Source of the DNA: Brotaphodocola catenula
GTDB taxonomy: Bacteria; Bacillota; Clostridia; Lachnospirales; Lachnospiraceae
Length of the DNA: 58,035 nt
Direction: 5' to 3'
Assembly: GCA_020686985.1 (NCBI GenBank)
Contig: JAJEPU010000022.1
Coordinates: 1-58,035 of the forward strand
Shown here: positions 1 through 8,353 of the stretch, piece after piece
Numbering within the stretch: position 1 is the stretch's first letter
Layout: every line of letters begins with the position of its first letter
Notes under the pieces: generated by a model
Told to the model about the DNA's origin: nothing
Database searches by the model: none
What the model saw: the letters and a program-made list of their open reading frames with translations, nothing else
Made by a program: the position numbers and the translations under genes

Positions 1-35
1 TGTATTATTTTGTTTAGTAGCATAAACTGATTATA

Positions 36-74
36 CCACAAACGCCGGGCTTTTCGAAGCTCGGCGTTTTGTGG
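36..74. other. Long perfect-loop hairpin at window edge
   Basis: Two arms (36-52 and 57-74) pair over about 17 bp around a TTCG tetraloop. It could be a terminator of a gene outside the window, but neither side carries a convincing T-tract. No gene lies in 1-275; this hairpin and the one at 88-117 are the only structure I see there. Confidence 0.5.
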
Positions 75-87
75 TTGATACAGAAAA

Positions 88-117
88 GGAGCTACCGCAC
101 GTTAGTGCGACAGCCCC
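88..117 (-). terminator. Putative terminator of uxaB
   Basis: Read on the minus strand, GGGGCT-GT-CGCAC and GTGCG-GT-AGCTCC pair around a TAAC loop, with the GT/GT positions able to form wobble pairs. The stem is followed by CCTTTTCTG. It lies about 160 nt beyond the uxaB stop. Similar GGCTGTCGCA hairpins occur at 14035-14091 and 57959-58001. Confidence 0.5.
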
Positions 118-275
118 TCATTCCCTAATTGGGACCGCCCTGCATTTGCATAAATATGAACATTCTGCTCTCATCACTCAAATACTAACGCTTTACAGCC
201 CCAGACTTTTACGGGTATTTATCAAATTTTAAACTTCTTCGTAACTGTTCAGTACCTTCACAGTCACACTTTTTC

Positions 276-1775
276 TTACAGACAGCTTGCGTATGCAGCC
301 TTTGCGCCCTCGGTGCGGATCATCTTCAGGTCTGCAACAACCTTCTCCTCAAGACCTGCGATCTTGGTCAGATCCTGATCCCACATCTGCTCGTTGGTCA
401 GAACAGCGTGTACCAGCTCCTCTGCGGAGTCATCCTTGTGTGCATAGTAGAACTCCAGAGCCCATCTGTCATCGCTTACGGTGTACTCGTTGCCAGCCGG
501 ACGCTTGCAAACCAGACCTGCATCGGTCAGAGCCTGGATGTCATTGCTGTAGAATGCAATGTAAGCAGCCAGAGACATGGTCAGGCACTCCGGAAGCTGT
601 CCCTTCTCCTCGATGTAGCCCAGGAAGGACGGCATGTTTCTTGCTTTCCACTTGGAGGTGGAGTTCAGGGAAATGCTCATCAGCTCGTGATTTACGAACG
701 GGTTGTTGAAACGATCCTCAACTGCTGCTGCGAACTTCTTCAGATCATCCTTGTCCAGCGGAAGGGTCGGGATAACCTCATCGTACAGCATCTTGTTCAT
801 GAAGCCCTTGATCGTCTCGTCATGCATGCAGTCACGAACGATGTTCTCGCCTGCCAGATAAGCACCCAGAACGAATCCGGTGTGTGCGCCGTTTAAGATA
901 CGAACTTTTCTCTTCTTGTACGGGCTCATATCCGGGGTAACGAATACCTTGTCCAGAAGACCAGCCTTCTTGAACGGAAGGACATCGTTGAGCTTCTCAT
1001 CACCCTCGATTACCCAAACACCGAATACCTCACCAACGTCGGTCAGCGGATCTTCGTAGCCGTTCTTCTCATCCAGTGCTTTTACTTCCTCCTGGTCACG
1101 AATACGACCCGGAACAATACGATCTACCAGAGAACCACAGAAGGTGCAATCCTCGTTTACATACTTCTTGAATCCATCCTCAAGGCCCCACTGCTCAATG
1201 TACTGGTTTACGCACTTTAACAGCTCTTTACCATTGTTGTCGATCAGCTCGCATGCCAGCATGATAATGCCCGGCTTGCCTGCCTGATAACGATGATACA
1301 GAACCTGAGTCAGCTTTGCCGGGAAGCTGGACGGCGGGCAGTCATCCTTCTGGCAGGACGGATCATACTGGATACCAGCCTCGGTGGTGTTGGAAACGAT
1401 GATCTCAAGATCGTCGCTTGCTGCAACCTCCATCATTTTCTCGTAGTCAGCCTTCTCATACGGATTCAGGCAGTTTGCAACGCTGGAAATCACGCGCTTG
1501 TCATCTACCTTCTTGCCATTCTCGCTTCCGCGCAGATACAGGGTGTAGAGACCTTCCTGCTCGTTGATCATCTTTGCCAGTCCCGGAGCAATCGGCTGTA
1601 CCAGACAACACTTTCCGTTCCATCCAGCCTTCTCATTTGCAAGATCGAACCAGTAATCTACGAATGCACGAAGGAAGTTTCCCTCACCAAACTGCATAAC
1701 CTTTACCGGAGCGTCCTCCAGAATGTAGCCATCATAACCGGATTTCTTTAAAACATCATAATTCAGAAGTGCCAT
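276..1775 (-). CDS. uxaB: Tagaturonate reductase (altronate oxidoreductase), mannitol dehydrogenase family
   Basis: Predicted cytosolic NADH-dependent enzyme reducing D-tagaturonate to D-altronate in galacturonate (pectin) catabolism. The 499-residue length fits UxaB. The N-terminal nucleotide-binding stretch (VMQFGEGNFLRAF, about residues 26-38) and the C-terminal catalytic stretch (KVRILNGAH, about 290) are those of the polyol dehydrogenase superfamily. The ATG is preceded by AAAGGAG at suitable distance. No other hexuronate gene (uxaA, uxaC, kdgA) is in the window, so the gene stands alone or belongs to a scattered regulon. A consensus CRE lies about 240 bp upstream, so CcpA control is plausible. 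Fructuronate or mannitol oxidoreductase are the alternatives; the closest resemblance is to the UxaB branch. Confidence 0.88.
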   Translation of the reverse strand: MALLNYDVLKKSGYDGYILEDAPVKVMQFGEGNFLRAFVDYWFDLANEKAGWNGKCCLVQPIAPGLAKMINEQEGLYTLYLRGSENGKKVDDKRVISSVANCLNPYEKADYEKMMEVAASDDLEIIVSNTTEAGIQYDPSCQKDDCPPSSFPAKLTQVLYHRYQAGKPGIIMLACELIDNNGKELLKCVNQYIEQWGLEDGFKKYVNEDCTFCGSLVDRIVPGRIRDQEEVKALDEKNGYEDPLTDVGEVFGVWVIEGDEKLNDVLPFKKAGLLDKVFVTPDMSPYKKRKVRILNGAHTGFVLGAYLAGENIVRDCMHDETIKGFMNKMLYDEVIPTLPLDKDDLKKFAAAVEDRFNNPFVNHELMSISLNSTSKWKARNMPSFLGYIEEKGQLPECLTMSLAAYIAFYSNDIQALTDAGLVCKRPAGNEYTVSDDRWALEFYYAHKDDSAEELVHAVLTNEQMWDQDLTKIAGLEEKVVADLKMIRTEGAKAAYASCL

Positions 1776-2016
1776 CGCTATTTTTCTCCTTTCTATTGAC
1801 CGCGTCTCTTTGTTACTGTATCATTCAGAATTTTCCGTTCAGAAAATTCTTACCTGTGAACTGTAACCTCCCATCCGCTGACGTCTGTGTACGTTTTTCA
1901 TTTCTGAGCCCTATTCTACCACACTTTTTTTAATTTGGGAATACTAAATTGTAAATACTTTCATAAAAATTTTTCCTTTGTTTTTAGGGGATATGATTGT
2001 CTGATTTGTATCAAAA

Positions 2017-2031
2017 TTGTAAGCGTTTTCA
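2017..2031. promoter_or_regulatory. Catabolite responsive element (CRE) between uxaB and the Dabb gene
   Basis: TTGTAAGCGTTTTCA matches the CcpA consensus WTGNAARCGNWWWCA at every position. It lies in the 425-bp divergent region 1776-2200. That region also holds a TATAAT at 2082-2087, 114 bp before the plus-strand gene, and a weak minus-strand -10 (TAGAAT, 1913-1918) that could serve uxaB. The rest is AT-rich with no gene visible. The CRE could act on either neighbour; uxaB, a sugar-acid gene, is the more natural target. Confidence 0.7.
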
Positions 2032-2200
2032 TCTATATGGGAATCTCAATAATTTTGCTAGCTCCTTCCGCTTTTTCGTAGTATAATGAATTCAGAAATA
2101 CCAATCAAACCTTTATTTTTCTCCCATTTGAGCGACAAAACTTCAAATCTGCGCTCCATATTAAGTCAAATGCAAACTATCTTATCAGGAGGACAAACCT

Positions 2201-2500
2201 ATGATTCGCCATATCTTATTTTGGAAATTTACTGATCAGGTAAAAGCAGAACACCGTGAGGCAGAGGCTCTCGCCTTTCTCCAGAACTCCGTCGCGACAA
2301 TGGACGGGCACATTGACGGACTTCTGCGCGCAGAGATCGGCACAAATACCGTCGGCGGAGACTATGATCTCGTCTTCTACTCTGAGCTTGCAGACGAGTC
2401 CGCCTTAAAAGCATTCCAGAACCACCCGCTCCACATCGCCCACAGAGAACGTTGCAAAGACCTTGTGACTGATCGACTCTGCGGAGATTTAGATTGCTAA
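2201..2500 (+). CDS. Dabb (stress-responsive alpha/beta barrel) family protein
   Basis: A 99-residue protein of the dimeric alpha/beta-barrel (Dabb) family. It opens with MIRHILFWKF, typical of the family, and has the expected centre (DYDLVFYSEL) and C-terminal helix (HPLHIAHRERC). The start follows a strong AGGAGG. Family members form dimeric barrels; few have a known reaction, and no substrate can be inferred here. It is monocistronic, with a terminator hairpin at 2518-2576, and is divergent from uxaB. It is one of only three intact plus-strand protein genes of normal size in the window. Confidence 0.8.
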   Translation: MIRHILFWKFTDQVKAEHREAEALAFLQNSVATMDGHIDGLLRAEIGTNTVGGDYDLVFYSELADESALKAFQNHPLHIAHRERCKDLVTDRLCGDLDC

Positions 2501-2517
2501 TCGCCCCACCTCATATC

Positions 2518-2576
2518 AAAAAGCCAACGAAAATCTATTTCTGAATAAATTTCAAATAGACTTTCATCGGCTTTTT
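2518..2576. terminator. Bidirectional terminator after the Dabb gene
   Basis: AAAAAGCC...GGCTTTTT outer arms and TCTATTT...AAATAGA inner arms form one stem-loop with T-rich flanks on both strands. It separates the plus-strand Dabb gene from the convergent threonine aldolase gene, which ends at 2665. Confidence 0.75.
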
Positions 2577-2664
2577 ATTATCTTATATCTTATGGATCAA
2601 CTCTTAAATATAATCTTCTTCATATTAAATAAAACAACCCACCAAGTTTTATTTCATCAACCAC

Positions 2665-3687
2665 TTACAAGATCTCAATCAATGCCTTCACATCTTCCAT
2701 CTTCGTTGCCCAGCTTGTCGCAAAGCGCACAACCGTGTGACTTTCGTCCATTTTTTCCCAGAAGCTGAATGCCACTCTCTTTTCCAGACGCTCTTTCTGA
2801 TGATCTTCCAGAATTACAAAAATCTGGTTTGTCGGAGAATCCACATAAAACTGATAGCCCCGCTCCTTCAATGCCTGTTTGAGCACCTCCGCAGTCTGGA
2901 TCGCATTCTCACTGATCTTTAAATAGAGATCGTTGGTAAACAACGTGTCAAACTGGATTCCGAGAAGACGCCCCTTGGCAAGCAAGGCACCCTGCTGTTT
3001 CACCATCGTGATAAAATGTTTCGGCGCGCCATTCGGGAAGACAACAGCCTCTCCGCAGAATGCTCCGACCTTTGTTCCTCCTATATAAAAGACATCCACG
3101 AGATGTGCAATATCCGCAAGCGTGAGGTCTGTTCCCTTGCTCACAAGTCCATATCCGAGTCTTGCGCCATCCAAAAACAGCGGAATCTCAAAAGATTTGC
3201 AGACTTCAGAAATCGCTTTCAGCTCCGCCTTTGTATACAAAGTGCCGTACTCCGTCGGATGAGAAATATAGACCATTCCCGGAAATACCATGTGATCGTG
3301 GTTTCCATCCTGATAAAACGTCTCTAAGTACTGTCTGAGCACTTGTGCGTCAATCTTTCCATCTTTCTCCGGAATCTCAAGCACCTTGTGTCCGGTGTAC
3401 TCGATCGCTCCCGCTTCATGAACACTCACATGACCCGTCTTCGCAGAGACAACACCCTCATATCTGTTGAGCATGGATCCGATCACGACTGCATTCGTCT
3501 GCGTTCCCCCGACAAGAAACGTGACATCCGCATTCGGACACTCACACGCCCTGCGAATCTTCTCTTTTGCTGACTCACAGTACGAATCCATGCCGTATCC
3601 ATCGAGCTTTTCCATATTTGTCTCTACCAGACGTTTTAAAATCTCCTCGTGAGCACCCTCACAGTAGTCATTTACAAAGTATAACAT
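2665..3687 (-). CDS. ltaE: Low-specificity L-threonine aldolase (beta-eliminating lyase family)
   Basis: Fold-type I PLP enzyme cleaving L-threonine or allo-threonine to glycine and acetaldehyde. At 340 residues it fits the aldolase family. The N-terminal FLVGGTQTNAVVI (about 58-70), the substrate/PLP region FLDGARLGYGL (about 172-182) and the PLP-lysine region FYIGGTKVGAF (about 201-211) are all present. The start follows GAAGGG. It is preceded by a structured repeat element (3810-3945) and the kinase gene, so it may lie in the same direction of transcription without sharing a promoter. Some members act on other beta-hydroxy amino acids, so the specificity is inferred. Confidence 0.85.
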   Translation of the reverse strand: MLYFVNDYCEGAHEEILKRLVETNMEKLDGYGMDSYCESAKEKIRRACECPNADVTFLVGGTQTNAVVIGSMLNRYEGVVSAKTGHVSVHEAGAIEYTGHKVLEIPEKDGKIDAQVLRQYLETFYQDGNHDHMVFPGMVYISHPTEYGTLYTKAELKAISEVCKSFEIPLFLDGARLGYGLVSKGTDLTLADIAHLVDVFYIGGTKVGAFCGEAVVFPNGAPKHFITMVKQQGALLAKGRLLGIQFDTLFTNDLYLKISENAIQTAEVLKQALKERGYQFYVDSPTNQIFVILEDHQKERLEKRVAFSFWEKMDESHTVVRFATSWATKMEDVKALIEIL

Positions 3688-3809
3688 ATCTATCCGTTTT
3701 CCCTTCTATTATTTATCGGTGTTTTGATCTTAGATATTACATAGGGATCATCCTGCTTCATCGCATATAGATTGTCACCCAAACCGTTTTTCCACCCAGA
3801 CATTGCACA

Positions 3810-3945
3810 GGCGCAGGGGCGGAGAAGTACAGGCAAACCCGTGTGAGACGTCAGTGCTTAGATCGCGTATTCTGCGATCTTACGCACTGCTACGTCGAAC
3901 CCGGAGCGAGAGCGCGTTTGCATGACTTACTCCGCGCTCTGCGCC
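3810..3945 (-). repeat. Structured dispersed repeat, full copy A
   Basis: A nested, imperfectly palindromic element of about 136 nt lying 35 nt beyond the kinase stop, with the same orientation relative to the upstream gene as copy B at 42304-42435. Arms from outside in: GGCGCA/TGCGCC, GCGGAG/CTCCGC, GCAAAC/GTTTGC, GACGT/ACGTC, CAGTGC/GCACTG, AGATCGC/GCGATCT around a 7-nt loop. A side hairpin may form in the CCCGGAGCGAGAGCG segment. Copy B keeps the pairing but changes the bases. A 16-nt direct duplication containing GCGCCGTATCC follows at about 3941-3970. Confidence 0.85.
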
Positions 3946-3980
3946 GTATCCTCTCTGCGCCGTATCCCCCGGCAATCACC

Positions 3981-6056
3981 TTACCCATTCTTCACATACT
4001 TCGCCAGCACCGTAATCAGCTTCTCAACCTCAAGCGGTTTTGCGATATGCTCATCCATCCCGGCTTCCCGGCACCGCACAATATCCTCAACAAATGCATT
4101 TGCCGTCATCGCAATGATCGGCGTATGAATTCCCGCCTTCCTCTCGAGCTTCCTAATCTCTCTCGACGCCTCATACCCGTTCATCACCGGCATCATTACA
4201 TCCATTAGAATCGCATCATACTTTCCACTCTTTTCCCTGCGCCATTTTTCCAATTCTGCTCTCCCAAGACTCTCCCGAACAATCTCAACTGCTTCCGCTC
4301 CATTCCAGACGCTGTCAACCTCAGCCCCCGCCTCAGTCAGCATAAATCTCGCGATCTCCTGATTGAGTTCATTGTCTTCTACAAGCAAGAGCTTCCTTCC
4401 GCGAATTCCAGCATTCGCCTGTTCTCCCGCCTCTTTCTGTTCTTCTCCTCCATTCGGATCAATCACAAACGGAATTCTGACATCAAATACACTTCCCATA
4501 TGCTTACGACTGTGCACCTCAATCGTACCGCCCATCTTTTCCGTGAGCTTCTTCACAATCGCCATTCCCAGCCCCGTTCCTGCATGAGTCCGCTCTCCAC
4601 TCGCATCATTCTCCTGTGTGAACGGCTCAAACATCTTCTGCTGGAATTCCTCGCTCATCCCGATCCCGGTATCCTCAATCAGAAATCTGACCCAAATCTT
4701 CTTACTCTTCTTATTTTCCCCGCTCTCTGCATTTCCAAACGCTTTGCGCTTCTCACTATTTGCAGACTCAGCTCGTGCAAGTTTCTCTCGCTTTTCTTGC
4801 TCTCCACATTCCGGACTGTCCACAGATTTGCTCCCTGTGAATTCACATTTCGCGAACTCAACCCGCGCAAGCTCCTCCATCGCGATAAAAATCTGACCGC
4901 CGATGCGATTGTATTTCACTGAATTTGAGAGAATATTTGTCAGAATTCGATTCACATACGTTGCACTTCCGATGACATCCGCATTTCTGAGACCCTCCGG
5001 CGTGCGGTTCACAATCTTCACCTCGCGCTTGTATGCCTGCATCTCAATCAGCTCAAGGCAATGCTTCATCTGCTCATTGAGATTGAACGGCTCCTCAATC
5101 AGCTCAACCTCCCCGCTCTCAAGTTTGCTCATATCGAGCACATCATTGACGAGCATCAGCAGTTGTTTGACCGCTCCTCTCTCCTTCTCCCGGTTCTCCT
5201 TGAGTTTCTCGACATCATTCGGATAGCGGTCCGACATCTCAATCAGACCGAGAATTCCATTGATCGGCGTCCGAATATCATGGCTCATCCGCGCAAGAAA
5301 ATCCGACTTCGCCGAATTTGCAAGGTTCGCCTCCTGGTATGCCTGTTCAAGCTCCTTCTTCTGGTACTCAAGTCTGCTGTTCGCCATCTGCATTTCCTTA
5401 TGATAATTCTCAACCTCACGGATCTGCTTGCTGATATCTCGCCCGACAATGATCGCACAGATGTGACCATTCTCCTCCCGCGCCGACATCAAGACAGTCG
5501 CGCGGACATATTTATTCTGACGAATATCCCAATAATCGTACTCACACTTTCGGATTCCCATCTGATAGCACTGGAGCAGGTTCGCCGTCGTCGCATCTTC
5601 AAGTGCCCGTCCATCCGTGTACACCGACTTTAAAACCGTTTTCGCCCGCTCAAGATAATCATCAAAGCGCACGGGCAGACGCAAGCCGAGAAGCCAAATC
5701 GGATTCTCCCCGTTTTTCATCTCAAAGGAATCCTCTAAATATCCACTCGTCAGATCAACCGAAAAGCTGTACTCACAATCATGAGTGATCGCATCGCGAT
5801 ACTGCCTGCGCTCCTGACGGTACATCATGTTCATCTGCTCCGAATCGTTGATATCCATAATCAGGCTCTGAATCACCGGATTTCCATCCCTATCCTTTCC
5901 CCGCTTTCCAGAGTCAAATACCCACTTCACACTTCCATCCTTACAGATAACCCGATACTTCATCGAGTAGCTGTCCTTGCGTTTGAGCTGATGTGTCAGC
6001 GCAAAAAGCACCTCCGACCGATCCGACGGATAGACATTTCCAAGCGCACTTCCCAT
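3981..6056 (-). CDS. Hybrid sensor histidine kinase/response regulator, main part downstream of an in-frame TAG
   Basis: The 691 residues hold the rest of a PAS sensor region, a coiled coil (about 225-250), the phospho-acceptor H-box (SHDIRTPINGILGL), a HATPase domain with N-box, G1 (DTGIGMS) and G2 (GTGLGMAIVKKL), and a C-terminal receiver (LLLVEDNELNQ, phospho-acceptor in ILMDVMMPVMNGYE, lysine in HIAKPLE). No transmembrane segment is evident, so it is probably cytoplasmic. An approximately 60-residue Ser/Glu/Lys-rich insertion sits just before the G1 box. The ATG at 6056 has no Shine-Dalgarno at normal distance. The frame continues upstream without a shift through a TAG at 6108-6110 into the PAS fragment at 6108-6686, so this is most likely one gene interrupted by a nonsense codon. 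Confidence 0.8.
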   Translation of the reverse strand: MGSALGNVYPSDRSEVLFALTHQLKRKDSYSMKYRVICKDGSVKWVFDSGKRGKDRDGNPVIQSLIMDINDSEQMNMMYRQERRQYRDAITHDCEYSFSVDLTSGYLEDSFEMKNGENPIWLLGLRLPVRFDDYLERAKTVLKSVYTDGRALEDATTANLLQCYQMGIRKCEYDYWDIRQNKYVRATVLMSAREENGHICAIIVGRDISKQIREVENYHKEMQMANSRLEYQKKELEQAYQEANLANSAKSDFLARMSHDIRTPINGILGLIEMSDRYPNDVEKLKENREKERGAVKQLLMLVNDVLDMSKLESGEVELIEEPFNLNEQMKHCLELIEMQAYKREVKIVNRTPEGLRNADVIGSATYVNRILTNILSNSVKYNRIGGQIFIAMEELARVEFAKCEFTGSKSVDSPECGEQEKREKLARAESANSEKRKAFGNAESGENKKSKKIWVRFLIEDTGIGMSEEFQQKMFEPFTQENDASGERTHAGTGLGMAIVKKLTEKMGGTIEVHSRKHMGSVFDVRIPFVIDPNGGEEQKEAGEQANAGIRGRKLLLVEDNELNQEIARFMLTEAGAEVDSVWNGAEAVEIVRESLGRAELEKWRREKSGKYDAILMDVMMPVMNGYEASREIRKLERKAGIHTPIIAMTANAFVEDIVRCREAGMDEHIAKPLEVEKLITVLAKYVKNG

Positions 6057-6107
6057 ACAGGAATCGAGAAACTCCTCTACCGTATAGCCCTGATTTCTCG
6101 CAACATT

Positions 6108-6686
6108 CTAGCTGACATAGGCGATTGAAAACTGCTTGTCCTCCCGGCTGATCATATATCCGCCGTTGATTCCGTTTGCAAACGTATCAAGCTGTGCACG
6201 GATCTGCTTATTTGCATCCTCAAGTTTCTGGTTCGCCTCCACAATCTCACACTCCGCCTCAAAGAGCTCCTGCATGTTGCAGATCGAAATCAGCCAGAGT
6301 GCTCTCCCGTCATAGCTGGTGTGCTCATGCTTGACACTACGCACCCAGAAACGCTCCCCTCTCGCCGTGTACATGTGCATCTCCATCATTCCCGACCATT
6401 TTTCAAATTTCTCCTCCGAGAATGTCTCATTGGACCTCGGACAGATGATCCGCATCAGCATTTTCCCGGTATGCTCCTCAAACTCCTCAATCGACTGATA
6501 CCCGAGCATCTTAAGACTCAGCTCACTCACCATACAGATCGGAAGACCCTCTTCATAATATCCGCCAATAATTCCCACCCCATGATTTTCCATCAACAGG
6601 ACCTGAAATTCCTTTTCAAGATGTTCTGAAAATATCTGATACTGCTCATTTAAGAACAGACCCTCTCCGTAGTATATTCTCCGCAC
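6108..6686 (-). CDS. PAS-domain N-terminal part of the split hybrid histidine kinase
   Basis: A 192-residue ORF with one PAS-like domain (about 25-135; note SELSLKMLGYQSIEEFEEH and GERFWVRSVKHEH), a coiled coil (about 140-170) and the start of a second PAS domain that breaks off at AYVS. The stop is TAG. The next 17 in-frame codons (NVARNQGYTVEEFLDSC) continue a PAS sequence and lead directly into the ORF starting at 6056. The two pieces therefore form one reading frame of about 901 codons. As it stands this piece has no catalytic domain. A sequencing error, a recent nonsense mutation or a low level of readthrough would each explain it. Confidence 0.75.
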   Translation of the reverse strand: MRRIYYGEGLFLNEQYQIFSEHLEKEFQVLLMENHGVGIIGGYYEEGLPICMVSELSLKMLGYQSIEEFEEHTGKMLMRIICPRSNETFSEEKFEKWSGMMEMHMYTARGERFWVRSVKHEHTSYDGRALWLISICNMQELFEAECEIVEANQKLEDANKQIRAQLDTFANGINGGYMISREDKQFSIAYVS

Positions 6687-6809
6687 AGCCGTATGTCCCC
6701 TTTCTGGAATTCTGAAAGTCTGAAGTCACTTAGAAAAAGTATATCACATTCTCTTTCATTTGGGATATAAAACTTAAATACTTAAACAGGACGCAATTTC
6801 CTATCATAC

Positions 6810-6853
6810 AAAAAAGACGATGTCCTCGGAACTCTCCGAAAACATCGCCTTTT
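6810..6853 (-). terminator. Terminator of the rnf operon
   Basis: On the minus strand GCGATGT...ACATCGT pair with an inner CGGAGAGTTCCG hairpin, followed by CTTTTTTG. It lies about 120 nt beyond the rnfB stop and ahead of the kinase gene. Confidence 0.85.
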
Positions 6854-6970
6854 CTAATTTTCATGAAGTTTTATTAACTCTTATTTCATTTAGGCTTTTA
6901 CCCAAATTAGATTCACATTTCCTTCATTTGCATTCGCTTAATCCAGGCATTTGCCCCAATTTGCGTCCGC

Positions 6971-7762
6971 CTACAGGATTGCCTGTACCGGGCACTTCTT
7001 TGCGCACTTACCGCAGTTCTTACACTTCGTGTAATCGATAACTGCCACGTTATTATCCATATGGATTGCATCAAACGGGCACTCCTTTGTACACAGCGTA
7101 CATCCGATACATCCTGCGGTACATACCTTCTTGACTGCCGGTCCACGATCGTGGGAAGCACACTGTACGAGGTGCTTTGCCTTGTACGGAACCAGAGTGA
7201 TCAGGTTGCGCGGGCAGGCAGCAACACACTTGCCACATGCCATACACTTTTCTTTGTCTACCACTGCAATGCCGTTTACCACATGAATCGCATCAAACTC
7301 ACATGCCTTCACGCAGGAACCGAAGCCCTCACAGCCGTAAGAACAAGCCTTCGGACCACCACCCGGAACAACGGATGCCTCACGGCAGTCATGAATTCCA
7401 GAGTACTCATACAGAGTCTGTGCCTTGTCGCAGGTTCCCTTACATTTTACAAATGCTACGTTCTTGTCGCCCTCTTCTACGGTTACACCGAGAATCTCAG
7501 CAATCTTCTCGCCGACTGCCGCACCGCCTACCGGACAGGTATTCGGAGCTGCCTCGCCATTTGCGATTGCCTTTGCCAGAGCGTCACAGCCTGCAAATCC
7601 ACAGCCACCACAGTTGTTTCCCGGAAGCTCTGCACGGATTGCCAGCTCTTTTTCATCCACTTCAACTTTAAATTTCTCACCGAACAGCCCCAGACCGATA
7701 CCAACTACGATACCAGCTGCCGCAACTACTGCTGCCGCGATGACTACTGCCATTATATCCAT
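6971..7762 (-). CDS. rnfB: Rnf complex subunit RnfB (iron-sulfur electron-transfer subunit)
   Basis: Ferredoxin-type subunit of the membrane Rnf complex, which oxidises reduced ferredoxin with NAD+ and pumps Na+ or H+. The 263 residues start with a hydrophobic anchor (about 4-26), then the Fe-S domain NNCGGCGFAGCDALA (about 49-63). Four cysteine clusters follow: CEGFGSCVKACEF, CMACGKCVAACP, CIGCTLCTKECP and CKNCGKCAKKCP. It is the last gene of rnfCDGEAB, 15 nt after rnfA, and is followed by the terminator at 6810-6853. The order and membrane anchor distinguish it from soluble polyferredoxins. Confidence 0.95.
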   Translation of the reverse strand: MDIMAVVIAAAVVAAAGIVVGIGLGLFGEKFKVEVDEKELAIRAELPGNNCGGCGFAGCDALAKAIANGEAAPNTCPVGGAAVGEKIAEILGVTVEEGDKNVAFVKCKGTCDKAQTLYEYSGIHDCREASVVPGGGPKACSYGCEGFGSCVKACEFDAIHVVNGIAVVDKEKCMACGKCVAACPRNLITLVPYKAKHLVQCASHDRGPAVKKVCTAGCIGCTLCTKECPFDAIHMDNNVAVIDYTKCKNCGKCAKKCPVQAIL

Positions 7763-7777
7763 CCTCGTCTCTCCCTC

Positions 7778-8353
7778 CTACAATAATCCGGAAAATCCGA
7801 AAAATGCGATCGCCATCAGTCCTGCAGTTACAAGAACAATCGGAGATCCCTGGAAACTGTAAGGAATATCATTTCCCTCAATTCTCTCACGGATGCCGGC
7901 AAGCAGAACAATCGCAATCGTGTAACCGATTGCAGTTGCCACGCCGTTTACTACGCTCTGTACGAAGCCGTAACCATTCTGTACGTTGGTCAGCGCTACA
8001 CCGAGAACGGCACAGTTCGTCGTAATCAGCGGAAGGAATACGCCCAGTGCGTTGTAGAGGGACTCCATGCACTTATGCAGGAACATCTCTACGATCTGTA
8101 CCAGAGCTGCGATTACAAGGATGAAGACGATTGTCTTCATGTAATCAAGTCCCAGAGGACTTAAAATATAGTTGTAAATCAAACTAGCCACGATGGAAGC
8201 GATCGTAATAACGAAGATTACCGCACCGCCCATACCTGCTGCAGTCTCTACCTTACGGGATACACCGACGAAGGAACAGATGCCCAGGAACTGGCTCAGT
8301 ACAACGTTGCTGACCAGCGCAGAGCTGATCGCAATAACCAGTAATTCTTTCAT
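7778..8353 (-). CDS. rnfA: Rnf complex subunit RnfA (membrane subunit)
   Basis: A 191-residue integral membrane protein with about six hydrophobic segments, homologous to RnfE. The signature VLSQFLGICSFVGVS (about 19-33) and TNCAVLGVAL (about 111-120) are typical of RnfA/NqrE. It helps form the ion channel and intramembrane iron-sulfur site of the ferredoxin:NAD+ oxidoreductase. The ATG directly abuts the rnfE stop, implying translational coupling. Confidence 0.95.
   Translation of the reverse strand: MKELLVIAISSALVSNVVLSQFLGICSFVGVSRKVETAAGMGGAVIFVITIASIVASLIYNYILSPLGLDYMKTIVFILVIAALVQIVEMFLHKCMESLYNALGVFLPLITTNCAVLGVALTNVQNGYGFVQSVVNGVATAIGYTIAIVLLAGIRERIEGNDIPYSFQGSPIVLVTAGLMAIAFFGFSGLL

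Noticed and set aside
6108-6110. TAG as pyrrolysine codon in the kinase gene
   Set aside because: Other genes here end normally at TAG, a histidine kinase is not a known pyrrolysine protein, and no pyl gene is in the window.
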